From Chitinophaga cymbidii (lineage in GTDB: Bacteria; Bacteroidota; Bacteroidia; Chitinophagales; Chitinophagaceae), in assembly GCF_007992715.1 (NCBI RefSeq), contig NZ_BKAU01000001.1, positions 1,178,001 to 1,242,000 on the forward strand: 64,000 bases of DNA, read 5' to 3'. A model generated the notes under the pieces. That model worked only from the letters and a program-made list of their open reading frames with translations. It had not been told where the DNA came from and ran no database searches. Shown here piece after piece: positions 34,422 through 42,801 of the stretch (its first letter is position 1; each line of letters begins with the position of its first letter). The translations under genes and the position numbers were made by a program.

Positions 34422-36173
34422 ATGCACCAACCCACGCGCCTGTTTGATGTGGTAACACATCAGCAACAACACTATTTTAAAGATGACATGCTGGCCGCCA
34501 AAGAAAACGGCGCCTGGCGCACCTACAGCACCGCCGAAACCGCAGAGATCGCTACCCGTTTCGCCGCGGGATTGCTGCGCCTCGGCGTCAGCGGCAGGAA
34601 CATGAGCGTGGAGCAGCAGGACAAAATAGCCCTCATCAGCTTCAACCGCCCCGAATGGATCTTCACCGACCTCGCCTGCCAGCAGGCAGGCGCCGTACTG
34701 GTACCCATCTATCCCACCATCAGCAAACCTGAACTGGAATATGTGCTGAAAGACTCGGAAGCGCGCATCCTTTTCGTGCAAGGCCACGAGCTGTACGAAA
34801 AGGTAAAGGACATCCCCGGCCTGGACATCTATTCTTTCAACAAAATACCCGGCGTGAAACACTGGAGCGGGATCACCGCGCTGGCGCAACCCGGAGACGA
34901 AGCCCGGGTGCAATCCGTCAAAGACGGCATCCTGCCCACCCATCTCGCCACCATCATTTATACCTCCGGCACCACCGGCATCCCCAAGGGCGTGATGCTC
35001 AGCCATCAGAACATCATGAGCAACATGACCGCCTGCAAGGAATACCTGCCGGTGGACGAACATGCGCGGGCATTGAGCTTCCTCCCGCTCAACCATATCT
35101 TTGAAAGAATGGTCACCTACCTGTACATGTATGCCGGCGTGTCCGTTTACTATGCCGAAGGCATGGAAACGATCGCCGACAATCTCCGCGAGATAAAACC
35201 CGGCATCTTCACCACCGTGCCCCGCCTGCTGGAAAAGGTCTACGAAAAGATCATGGCGAAAGGCATTGCGCTGAAAGGTATTAAACGGGCGATCTTCTTC
35301 TGGGCACTGAATATCGCCCGTGAGTTCGAGATCAATAAAAACCAGGGCTTGTGGTACAATGCGCAGCTCGCGCTGGCGAACAAACTCGTGTTCAGCAAAT
35401 GGCGCGAAGCCCTGGGCGGCAACCTTCAGTGCATCGTTACCGGCGCGGCCGCCTGCCAGATACGGCTGCTGAAAGTCTTCACCGCGGCGGGATTCAGCGT
35501 GCTGGAAGGCTACGGCCTCACGGAAACGTCGCCCGTGATCAGCGTGAACCGCAAGGAAGAAAAAGATCGTATGTTCGGCACCGTTGGCCCGGTGATCAGC
35601 AACGTGGAAGTGAAGATCGCGGACGATGGAGAGATCCTTTGCAAAGGCCCCAACGTAACCATGGGCTATTACAAGCGCCCGGACCTCACCGCGGACGCCA
35701 TTACCGACGGATGGTTCCATACCGGCGACATTGGTATGCTGGTGAACAACAGGTTCCTGAAGATCACCGACCGCAAAAAAGAGCTGTTCAAAACCTCCGG
35801 CGGCAAGTTCGTAGCGCCCCAGCCAATAGAGAACAAATTCCGGGAATCCCCTTACATTGAGCAGATCATGGTCGTCGGCGCCGACCGCAAGTTCACCGGC
35901 GCCCTCATTGTGCCGAACTTCCGCAACCTGGAGGACTGGGCCCGCAAGAACAATACGGAGCCGGTGCTCACCAGCCCGAAGGTCAAAGCGCTGTACAAAC
36001 AGGCCGTGGAGAAGTACAACCAGTCGTTCAACCACATCGAGCAGGTAAAAAAATTCGAGCTGATGCCTCACGAATGGACGGTGGAAGGCGGGGAAATGAC
36101 CCCCACCATGAAGCTGAAGCGGAAAGTGATCATGGAAAAGTACCGGGACGCGATCGAGCGGATCTACGCATAA
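34422..36173 (+). CDS. Long-chain acyl-CoA synthetase (AMP-binding)
   Basis: 583 residues, start ATG 34422 (MHQPTRLFDVVTHQQQ). Adenylate-forming motifs: TIIYTSGTTGIPKGVMLSHQNI (~177-198), YGLTETSPVISVNRKEEKDRMFGTVGPVI (~365-393), YKRPDLTADAITDGWFHTGDIG (~424-444), and the C-terminal RKKELFKTSGGKFVAPQPIE hinge. Long-chain type judging by the domain spacing and the NHIFERMVTYLYMYAGVSVYYAE segment. Activates a fatty acid to acyl-AMP and then acyl-CoA; membrane-associated. The last gene before the tRNA-Arg. Confidence 0.92.
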   Translation: MHQPTRLFDVVTHQQQHYFKDDMLAAKENGAWRTYSTAETAEIATRFAAGLLRLGVSGRNMSVEQQDKIALISFNRPEWIFTDLACQQAGAVLVPIYPTISKPELEYVLKDSEARILFVQGHELYEKVKDIPGLDIYSFNKIPGVKHWSGITALAQPGDEARVQSVKDGILPTHLATIIYTSGTTGIPKGVMLSHQNIMSNMTACKEYLPVDEHARALSFLPLNHIFERMVTYLYMYAGVSVYYAEGMETIADNLREIKPGIFTTVPRLLEKVYEKIMAKGIALKGIKRAIFFWALNIAREFEINKNQGLWYNAQLALANKLVFSKWREALGGNLQCIVTGAAACQIRLLKVFTAAGFSVLEGYGLTETSPVISVNRKEEKDRMFGTVGPVISNVEVKIADDGEILCKGPNVTMGYYKRPDLTADAITDGWFHTGDIGMLVNNRFLKITDRKKELFKTSGGKFVAPQPIENKFRESPYIEQIMVVGADRKFTGALIVPNFRNLEDWARKNNTEPVLTSPKVKALYKQAVEKYNQSFNHIEQVKKFELMPHEWTVEGGEMTPTMKLKRKVIMEKYRDAIERIYA

Positions 36174-36228
36174 ATTTTAAGGAAATTTGGTAAAAACGCT
36201 TATTTTTGCCGTCCGCAAACGGCGGAAT

Positions 36229-36300
36229 GGCCCGGTAGTTCAATGGATAGAATAGAAGTTTCCTAAACTTTAGATACAAGTTCGATTCTTGTCCGGGCTA
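36229..36300 (+). tRNA. tRNA-Arg (anticodon CCT)
   Basis: Acceptor GGCCCGG / CCGGGCT, D-arm GTTC...GAAT, anticodon stem GAAGT / ACTTT with loop TTCCTAA (CCT reads AGG), T-arm ACAAG-TTCGATT-CTTGT, discriminator A. CCA is not encoded, as usual in Bacteroidota. The AT-rich block that follows suggests this tRNA as an integration site. Confidence 0.93.
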
Positions 36301-36359
36301 CGAGCATGTTGTAGAGATTTTTTTTCAATTTTTCAAGACCCTCTACCAACAAGGATTTT

Positions 36360-36392
36360 GGACTTTCGGACTACTCTGGAAGTCCTTTTTTA
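36360..36392 (+). terminator. Terminator after tRNA-Arg
   Basis: GGACTT...GAAGTCC with TTTTTT, about 60 bp after the tRNA. A GTAGAG...CTCTAC pairing precedes it (36310-36346). Confidence 0.65.
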
Positions 36393-36471
36393 TTCGCCCA
36401 CCATCACCATTTTTAAGTCCCCTTTTCGGTAACCTGAATTTCAAATTTAGCAACCTAATAACTACTTAAAA

Positions 36472-36654
36472 ATGAAACACTTAATATCATCAAACTGCAC
36501 TTTCTGGCTATACGAATCAAAGAAAAATGCTGAAGTAAAATCGCCCCTTATATCTTGGGCAATTGCTAAGAAGATATTTAAAGATGGCTTTAAACCTCGT
36601 AATATCTACAGCAAAGAGATACCCAAATTGATGGAAGATTTGAAAGGGAAATGA
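36472..36654 (+). CDS. Small hypothetical protein
   Basis: 60 residues, start ATG 36472. Contains ISSNCTFWLYESKKNAEVK and SWAIAKKIFKDGFKPRNIYSKEIPKLMEDLKGK; lysine-rich, protein-like but short. AT-rich codons as in the rest of the block. No family recognised. Confidence 0.4.
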   Translation: MKHLISSNCTFWLYESKKNAEVKSPLISWAIAKKIFKDGFKPRNIYSKEIPKLMEDLKGK

Positions 36655-36708
36655 TTAAGGTGGTAATTAAGCAGATGTTCTAAATGGCTATATTTGAAAA
36701 AAAGTGGA

Positions 36709-37620
36709 ATGTCGACACTCCCTGACCGTAAAATACTACCCGAAATTCCTGGCGGGGTATTAAACGCAGGATTCAAATTTAGATTCGAGCAGGTTTCGGA
36801 AATTGTAAATTTTGGAACAAATATACTGGCACATGACTTTCAAACAAGGATGAAAGGAGACGAATGTCTTGCTCCGGTTGCCTTGTTCAGGCACTCGTTA
36901 GATTTAATGGACTCAATTGCGAACTTACTAATGTTAGGTTCATCCGATACTGCTAAAATATTACTACGAACTCTATTTGAAACAGTCCTGTACCTTGACT
37001 ATATCTTTGTAAAGGATACTGATAGACGTTCGCTAAACTATCTAATACATGAACGATACACAACAGTTAGTCTAAATAGCAAGTATGACTTAACAACTAA
37101 AACAGGTATAGCAAATTGGGATATACTTAAAAAGGAAGGGTGGGTTAATTCAATTGACATATCTCAATACAGACATTCAGAAATTTACGACGAAGTTGAG
37201 TTGTGGCTAAAAACTGGCAAGCACAAAAATATAATAGACGAAATCGAAAGAATTAAAGGAAAAAACAGAAACTCGCCTCCTCCGCAATGGTACACCCTAT
37301 TCAATGGCCCTAAAACAATCAAAGAACTGGCAAGGACGCTTAAAATGCTTACCTTCTATGAAATTTATTATCGTACATGGTCTAATAATGTTCATTCTGG
37401 TGGCAGGCATAGCGGGGTATTCAAATTTAATTATGAGGGAAAAGTGGAAATGATGCACCTTAGAAATCATTCCGACATTGACATTGTCTCACAAAATACA
37501 TGCAACTTCGGCCTGCATATATTAAACAAATTTATAAGGTCTAGGCTTCCTGACAAACTTACCGAATTTCAAACTTGGTACGATGGATACAAAAAGGAAC
37601 ATTTAAGCTTTGAAAATTAG
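36709..37620 (+). CDS. DUF5677-like protein
   Basis: 303 residues from ATG 36709 (the frame also has a TTG at 36694). All-helical, with the DUF5677-type core: APVALFRHSLDLMDSIANLLMLGSSDTAKILLRTLFETVLYLDYIF (~residues 52-97), where Arg/Glu residues line the helices, then YIHER..., TWSNNVHSGGRHSGVF near 230. DUF5677 proteins are scattered in bacterial genomic islands and have no established activity. Codon usage is AT-rich, unlike the flanking chromosome. Its TAG stop overlaps the TAA of the convergent neighbour. Confidence 0.65.
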   Translation: MSTLPDRKILPEIPGGVLNAGFKFRFEQVSEIVNFGTNILAHDFQTRMKGDECLAPVALFRHSLDLMDSIANLLMLGSSDTAKILLRTLFETVLYLDYIFVKDTDRRSLNYLIHERYTTVSLNSKYDLTTKTGIANWDILKKEGWVNSIDISQYRHSEIYDEVELWLKTGKHKNIIDEIERIKGKNRNSPPPQWYTLFNGPKTIKELARTLKMLTFYEIYYRTWSNNVHSGGRHSGVFKFNYEGKVEMMHLRNHSDIDIVSQNTCNFGLHILNKFIRSRLPDKLTEFQTWYDGYKKEHLSFEN

Positions 37621-38198
37621 CTTGAATGAGAGCCAATCAAAGGACTTTTCTGTTTCGCAATTTCGTATTCGATAGCTGGCAATAGTCTCAAACAGCCCCC
37701 GTCAAATTCCAAAATATTAAACCTAATCACCAATCCCAAGTCTTTTGCCCAGTGGTAAAGCTGAAGGCCTTGCAGGTTTCCATTTAAATGATAGCCAAAA
37801 TGAGTTAAAACTCTCGCCCATATCCCGCCATTGACTTTGCCAACATAGAGCGTCCTTGAATCCCTAATCCTCTTGTAAATGACAGGCAACTGCCTCCTTT
37901 TTCCCGTCTCGTTATTGCTAATATCGTATTTTCTCATTGCTTCAACTATTTGCACATTCGTCAACTTTTCGCCCACAATATCAGCCCAATAGATACAGGG
38001 GCCGCTCATAGACTTCAACTTATCAAATAAATCTTTAAACTGCTCGGATGTATCAACGGGTTCAATAAGATAGTTTCTCAATATTTCACAATTTATGTCG
38101 AAACTATGCTCACTCTTTACCCCAAATTCAATGAAATTATCTAAGGCTCTTTTCAACCTAACTGCTTCTTCTCTAACGAAGGATTTTGTTTGTTCCAT
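37617..38198 (-). CDS. GIY-YIG-like nuclease domain protein
   Basis: 193 residues. It carries the spaced motif P-C-I-Y-W (residues 67-71) and TLYVGKV (116-122), followed by R129 and H133/H137 in IWARVLTHFGYH; this mimics GIY...YIG...R...H of GIY-YIG domains, with Cys in place of Gly. Long N-terminal helical part before it. Hence a nuclease-like fold is suspected, but the catalytic glutamate and tyrosine positions are not certain. Convergent with the DUF5677 gene, with stop codons overlapping in TTAG (37617-37620). AT-rich. Confidence 0.5.
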   Translation of the reverse strand: MEQTKSFVREEAVRLKRALDNFIEFGVKSEHSFDINCEILRNYLIEPVDTSEQFKDLFDKLKSMSGPCIYWADIVGEKLTNVQIVEAMRKYDISNNETGKRRQLPVIYKRIRDSRTLYVGKVNGGIWARVLTHFGYHLNGNLQGLQLYHWAKDLGLVIRFNILEFDGGCLRLLPAIEYEIAKQKSPLIGSHSS

Positions 38199-38357
38199 AT
38201 TTGTAGTATAGGGTATTAAAAAGATAAATATACCTCAAAAAATGATAACGAATTTGCGTATCAACTTCCCCCGAAAACCGGGGCAAAAACGACTTTAACA
38301 GTAATAGAGTGACATAAGGAACCTAGCACTGTTCTATACAGAATATAGCATTTCCAG

Positions 38358-38466
38358 TCAAAGCGCAGCAATCAGCCCCTTATACCTGTCAACAAAGGCT
38401 TCCACCGCTAATACATCATCCATGTTTAGGTTCGATAACTCCCCTACGGGTGGAAGTTTAACGGGG
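38358..38466 (-). pseudogene. C-terminal remnant of an unidentified gene
   Basis: Directly downstream of the ATPase stop on the minus strand, but one frame over, an uninterrupted stretch reads SNDPVKLPPVGELSNLNMDD then VLAVEAFVDRYKGLIAAL and stops at 38358-38360. It looks like the last ~36 residues of a real protein: acidic, with an amphipathic end. It has no proper start; a 22-residue ORF from ATG 38423 is the only in-frame start. Likely debris from an earlier gene, or a very small ORF. The rest of 38199-38357 shows only a CCCCG...CGGGG mini-hairpin near 38268. Confidence 0.35.
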
Positions 38467-39903
38467 TCATTTGAACAGGTCCTCCATTTTTACTTCGGAC
38501 ACTATCCGCCCCGTATAATAAATATTCTGCTTCGTACCATAGGTCGTGATCATGGTAGGGAAGATCGTCTTCTTCGTTTTGGTTTGTGCCTGGAAAACCT
38601 TCACCTTGCTGTCCAGTTCATTCGCGTATTTTTTGTCAATGGTAAATTCTCCATTTGCAAATTTCATTTCGCATACATTGATGCTGTGATCAGCCCGGTC
38701 CAGCAGCAGATCGATCTGTGCTCCCGCTTCCCCTTTTTTGGGTGTATATCGCCAGCCCGAGGCTTCGGTGTACACTGCTGCGATACCGAGTGCCTTCTTG
38801 ATCTGCTGTACATGTTTTTGACAAATAGCTTCAAAGGCATAGCCGCTCCAGCTATTATAGGATTGGCCTTGCGAAATTTTATGCCAGGTGCCGGCTCCCG
38901 TAGCGCGGGCGCGATCGATGAACTTCAGATAGAACAGTGAGTATTCATCTGAAAGTTTATAGATACCGTCCCGGGAAGTTTTTTCAAAGGGAATGTATTG
39001 CGTGATGAAACCGGACTGTTCCAGTTCTTCAAATAAGCGGGTAGTTGTACCGCCGGTGGTGAGCCCGCAGGCTTTGATAACCTCCGTGCGGCTCAGGCCA
39101 CTCGCTTTTTTAGCAAGTTCCCGGACGATGGCCTCGTGGTGACTGGCATTGTCAAAGAGGGAGCGGTAGAGAACATTGAATTCCGTTTTTAGCATCCCGT
39201 CCTTTTCAAAGAAAAGCCTGTCGATGACCTGGTGGGCACTCTGTCCTTTATCTACCTGTTTTAAATATTGGGGAATACCACCCATAGCCATATAGAGTTG
39301 TAGAATTTGGTAATGGTCCAATTTTACCCCCCGGCTGATCAGGTAATCTTCAGACTCTTTCAGGCTAAAAGGTAAGAGCCGGATAGTCCTGCTTATCCGG
39401 TTATGCAGACCACCTTTATTGTGGAGGATATTTTCTATCATCCATGACGCTGCCGAGCCACAGATCACTACTTTCAGCTGAGGCTGGCGGGACGCCCAGG
39501 TGTTCCACCAGTGGCCAAAGGCAGTTAGAAATCCTGATTTGGCAGTATGTATCCAGGGAAATTCGTCAAACAGCACAACAGCAGGTTGATCTTTCAGTTT
39601 GGTGGCAAGAAAGTCGCTGAGAAAGATGAATGCCTGTACCCAGTTGACCGGAGTAGCAGGCGGGATCGGCGATTGCATGGCCAGCTGCAGTGACCTGCTG
39701 AAATTGAATAGTTGTTCCGGTAGCCCGGCTTCATGAATGCCGGTGCATTCAAAAACAAGATATTTTTGGCAATAATTTCGGATCAGGAAAGTCTTTCCCA
39801 CACGGCGGCGTCCCAATATAGCAATCAGCTCCGCCTCTTTGGAACTGAGCATCTCTTTCAGGATTTTCTTTTCGGCATACCGTCCGATGATCGTTTCTGC
39901 CAT
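38467..39903 (-). CDS. ATP-binding protein (AAA-type, DUF234/PD-(D/E)XK-like C-terminus)
   Basis: 478 residues. Walker A GRRRVGKT (31-38), Walker B VVLFDEF (109-115), sensor-like VVICGSAASWM, then winged-helix region AKKASGLSRTEVIKACGLTTGGTTTRLFEELEQSGFI (~265-301). The C-terminus carries GYAFEAICQKHV, AQIDLLLDR and VCEMKF, a D...ExK arrangement that fits a degenerate PD-(D/E)XK nuclease (DUF234). The family is widespread, mobile-element-like, in Bacteroidota and archaea; biological role unknown. Its start codon and upstream region hold a striking set of TTATGGAC half-sites. Confidence 0.85.
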   Translation of the reverse strand: MAETIIGRYAEKKILKEMLSSKEAELIAILGRRRVGKTFLIRNYCQKYLVFECTGIHEAGLPEQLFNFSRSLQLAMQSPIPPATPVNWVQAFIFLSDFLATKLKDQPAVVLFDEFPWIHTAKSGFLTAFGHWWNTWASRQPQLKVVICGSAASWMIENILHNKGGLHNRISRTIRLLPFSLKESEDYLISRGVKLDHYQILQLYMAMGGIPQYLKQVDKGQSAHQVIDRLFFEKDGMLKTEFNVLYRSLFDNASHHEAIVRELAKKASGLSRTEVIKACGLTTGGTTTRLFEELEQSGFITQYIPFEKTSRDGIYKLSDEYSLFYLKFIDRARATGAGTWHKISQGQSYNSWSGYAFEAICQKHVQQIKKALGIAAVYTEASGWRYTPKKGEAGAQIDLLLDRADHSINVCEMKFANGEFTIDKKYANELDSKVKVFQAQTKTKKTIFPTMITTYGTKQNIYYTGRIVSEVKMEDLFK

Positions 39904-39996
39904 AAGTTATGGACAAGTTTATTTTTTTATAATTGTCCACAAATATACTGTTTTAAATACTTATGGACGAATATAAATTCACATAATCGTCCGTAA
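39900..39996. promoter_or_regulatory. Array of TTATGGAC half-sites / two tandem 36-nt dyads before the ATPase gene
   Basis: Half-sites: CCATAA-G-TTATGG (39900-39912, over the ATG), GTCCACAA (39935-39942), TTATGGAC (39961-39968), GTCCGTAA (39989-39996). They form two 36-nt inverted units, 39907-39942 and 39961-39996, with a period of 54 nt. The spacers between arms are AT-rich. It is too regular to be chance; probably an operator or a recognition site for the ATPase. Confidence 0.55.
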
Positions 39997-40057
39997 CTAT
40001 TCGGCTGGGCCCTAAAAAAGAAAACGTTATATTCATGTATCAACAAAATCGCACCCC

Positions 40058-40864
40058 ATGGCAAAACAAACTTCTTTGTTCACCTTCACGGGTAAAGCCG
40101 GCAATATGATCGGCTATTACCGGGACGGTAAACACTACTTCCGCAGCATGCCGGAATCCGTCCGGCAGACCACGGCCACCCGCCGCGCGGCACAGCGCTT
40201 CGGCGCGGCCAGCAGCAAAGCCCGCCTCATCCGCGGCGCATTCGCCAATGACCTCGATGTGCGTTGCGACGGTGGGCATATCAACCGCCTCAACAAAACC
40301 ATCATCAAAGGCGGCCTCCGTAACACTGAAGCTATCGCAGGCTTCCGCTTCAACCAGCATACGGGAACAGACCGCTTTTTTACCGTAGCGCCCACGCTTT
40401 CGGAGGACGGGATACTGCATATCCCGCCGCAGGCGCTGCCGCAGTTCAGGGGCATCTCCACGCTGGAAGTAAAAGTGATCGCTACGCGCATCCACTTCGG
40501 GGAACGCCGGGTGACGGGCACTGAAACCGCCATGATCGTGCTGGGTACCCGCGAGGCATTTGCAGGCGCAGCGCTCAACGTAGATGTACCCGGCAAGGGA
40601 ACGCTGATCGTGGCCTTGCAGGTAAGAGGCATGTGCGGCAACCGGGCGTCCTTCAACAGGAAGTACCTGGCCGCTGATATTATTGCCGTGCAGGAGCCGC
40701 AGACAAAGCAGGTCTTCCACAAACCTGAACACCAGCAACAGGCGATGCTGCACCAGCGGCTGCAATCGCTGGCAGGCTCCGCACACGCTTCAACGCAACA
40801 GGCAACAGCGGCGCAACGGCAGAAAATGGCCACAGCTTCCCCACCCGTCATCCAGCGGGAATAA
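40058..40864 (+). CDS. Hypothetical protein, unrecognised
   Basis: 268 residues, start ATG 40058. Distinctive N-terminus: SLFTFTGKAGNMIGYYRDGKHYFRSMPE, then ATRRAAQRFGAASSKARLIRGAF; this 'GK-GN-x-GYYRDGK-Y-R' opening resembles DUF6266-type Bacteroidota proteins, but the body differs. The middle is beta-rich (DGILHIPPQALPQFRGISTLEVKVIATRIHFGERRVTG), and the last ~60 residues are Gln/Ala-rich and probably disordered (HQQQAMLHQRLQSLAGSAHAS). No signal peptide. GC content is back to chromosomal level, so it lies outside the AT-rich island. Single gene. Confidence 0.6.
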   Translation: MAKQTSLFTFTGKAGNMIGYYRDGKHYFRSMPESVRQTTATRRAAQRFGAASSKARLIRGAFANDLDVRCDGGHINRLNKTIIKGGLRNTEAIAGFRFNQHTGTDRFFTVAPTLSEDGILHIPPQALPQFRGISTLEVKVIATRIHFGERRVTGTETAMIVLGTREAFAGAALNVDVPGKGTLIVALQVRGMCGNRASFNRKYLAADIIAVQEPQTKQVFHKPEHQQQAMLHQRLQSLAGSAHASTQQATAAQRQKMATASPPVIQRE

Positions 40865-41166
40865 GCCATTCCCCGCCAGCGGATGCATTTTGTTGAGTAA
40901 CTATCCATTGAACATCATACCCTCCCACATCATATTTCCAGTCAGATTCCCCTCAAGCGCCAGTTCTTGTGGACGGCTTGCTATTGCCAGGATATCCCGC
41001 TCAGCAGATTTTTCAAAGCCACACGAAAAACATACCATCTCCGCATCAAGTCCACATACCCCGGTGTGATCCTTCAGCGATCACATAGCGATCCGATACC
41101 GATCATAGTATGAACAGCTACATCAGTGTCGATTATTACGAAACGCAGGTGGTCCGTGCAGTTATA
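40865..41166. other. Intergenic region without a clear gene
   Basis: 300 bp between a plus-strand gene and the 3' end of the minus-strand SusD gene. A 40-codon frame from 41110 starts with protein-like residues but its second half is the antisense of susD, so it is not accepted. The repeated GATC-rich piece near 41070-41105 (gatcacatagcgatccgataccgatcat) is the only notable feature. Confidence 0.4.
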
Positions 41167-42777
41167 CTACTCCCAATACGGATTCTGCTTCAACTGCGGA
41201 TTCAGCGCCAGCTCATTCACCGGCAAAGGCCATAAATAATCTTTCTCCGGATCAAACATCCTGTTGGCAGCAGCTTGCAATAAAATATAATTATCAGGCG
41301 TGAGCTTCGGGCTTGCAGTTGAAAAACCCGGTTCGTCCGCAAAGAAATAACTACCCAAAATAGCTTTGGGAAGTTCTGTTTCAGCGGTCTTCCAGCGAAT
41401 CAGGTCCCAATACCGGAACCCCTCCATCGCCAGCTCTACCCTTCGTTCCCGGCGAAGTTCGTTGCGCATGTTCAGGCCATTGTCCTGCACAAAAGCATTG
41501 GTGAGGTCGGGTAAATTCGCCCGATCACGTAAAAGATTGATACTGGCGTTAAGGTCCGCATCGGAAATGGCACCGTTCAGTTCATAAAGCGCCTCGGCGT
41601 ACGTTAGCAGTACTTCTGCATACCGGATAATCGGGTAATCAATAAATGTAACGCCGGTGCCGACCGTATGGGCATCCACAAATTTACGCGGACAATATGC
41701 CGTAGTGTGATACACCAGGGTAGGCGCCACGAAAGGGACGCTGTAGAAATATGGATCGCCTGGTTTCATGATCGTCGCGTTCAAACGCTCATCCCGGTCA
41801 ATAAATGTTTCCGCAAAAGTAGCGGGCGGGGTATACAGGGGCGATATTTCGATGGGAAGGCCGTCTTTCATCAGGTAAGCGTCTACCAGCGCCTTGGTGG
41901 CGTTCGTGGCGCCGTTTATCAGCGTTCCGCAATTATAGCCGGAAATATTATCGGCAATATTTCTGCCGTATTGCCGCACCAGTATGTTCTCTCTGTTCTG
42001 CCGGCCCTCACCGTCATATTGAAAAAGCCCGAAATAGTTATCAAACAGCTGATGCTCTCCGCTCTCCATCACTTCCTTTGCGGCGGCCACTGCTAATGAG
42101 AGATGTTTGTTCGGATCACCATACTGATGAAATTTTGAACGGGTGCCCTCAAATAAAGCCACCCTTGCTTTAAACGCCAGCGCCGCCGTATTGGTGATGC
42201 GTCCATATCCTGCGACTCCTCTTACGGTAGGCGTGGGAAGCTTTGCAATGGCATCATCCAGGTCCGCATAAATCGCTTCGTACACCTGTTCTTTCGGCGT
42301 CCGGGGCGCTGTCAGCTCTGGTGAATCTTCTTTCAACAATCCTAAAATAAGCGGAACGTCCCCAAATTTCTGTACCAGCTGAAAATAAGCCCATGCACGA
42401 AAGAAGCGGGCTTCCGCTACGTATATATCCGCAATCTGCGCAGGCACGCCCGCACTTTCCGCCAATGATGCCTTCTCCACAATATTGGATGCCGCCCGTA
42501 TGATCCTGTAAGGCGTGCTGTAATCACCGGATGTTGCAGGCGCAAGCCTGGTGCCATCACTGATGGTATGTGGCGCCGTACCAAACCCGTCGTCTGACCA
42601 GTTATCAGACGTTATCAGCAGGCTGGGCAGAAAAGTGTACAGGTAATTGGTGGCGGCCTTCAGATCACGCTCACTCTTCCAGAACGATCCGTCGCTAAGA
42701 TTGGTTTCCGAGATTCTGTCAACATCGCAGGCGCTTAACAGGCATAGCGAGATAACAAGATATAATAGATTTCTCAT
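41167..42777 (-). CDS. SusD/RagB family nutrient-binding lipoprotein
   Basis: 536 residues. Lipobox LLSAC with Cys17. SusD signatures: RISETNLSDGSFWKSERDLKAATNYLY, YVAEARFFRAWAYFQLVQKFGDVPLIL, RYAEVLLTYAEALYELNGA, NLLRDRANLPDL, MRNELRRERRVELAMEGFRYWDLIRWKTAE, and the C-terminus PQLKQNPYWE. Last gene of the leftward sigma-FecR-SusC-SusD operon, 24 bp after susC. Resembles the SusD at 11021 in its C-terminal half, so the two may share substrate type. Confidence 0.95.
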   Translation of the reverse strand: MRNLLYLVISLCLLSACDVDRISETNLSDGSFWKSERDLKAATNYLYTFLPSLLITSDNWSDDGFGTAPHTISDGTRLAPATSGDYSTPYRIIRAASNIVEKASLAESAGVPAQIADIYVAEARFFRAWAYFQLVQKFGDVPLILGLLKEDSPELTAPRTPKEQVYEAIYADLDDAIAKLPTPTVRGVAGYGRITNTAALAFKARVALFEGTRSKFHQYGDPNKHLSLAVAAAKEVMESGEHQLFDNYFGLFQYDGEGRQNRENILVRQYGRNIADNISGYNCGTLINGATNATKALVDAYLMKDGLPIEISPLYTPPATFAETFIDRDERLNATIMKPGDPYFYSVPFVAPTLVYHTTAYCPRKFVDAHTVGTGVTFIDYPIIRYAEVLLTYAEALYELNGAISDADLNASINLLRDRANLPDLTNAFVQDNGLNMRNELRRERRVELAMEGFRYWDLIRWKTAETELPKAILGSYFFADEPGFSTASPKLTPDNYILLQAAANRMFDPEKDYLWPLPVNELALNPQLKQNPYWE

Positions 42778-42801
42778 GTTCGGTTTGTTTTAAAGTGCGT
42801 A

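Noticed and set aside
34221..36071. Antisense open frame of 616 codons opposite the acyl-CoA ligase
   Set aside because: The sense strand encodes a clear AMP-binding enzyme; the antisense frame is a codon-bias shadow.
38422..38940. 172-residue plus-strand frame opposite the ATPase 3' end
   Set aside because: Shadow of the ATPase coding strand with no domain.
39907..39996. Two-repeat CRISPR or transposon ends
   Set aside because: Only two 36-nt units with 18 nt between them; the arms fit a dyad operator better. No transposase is nearby.
36229..40010. Island with att repeat of the tRNA 3' end
   Set aside because: No second copy of the tRNA 3' sequence (TTCGATTCTTGTCCGGGCTA) was found near the right border, and no integrase gene.
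41110..41229. 40-codon frame MNSYISVDYYETQVV...
   Set aside because: The second half runs antisense into susD; no start signal or family.
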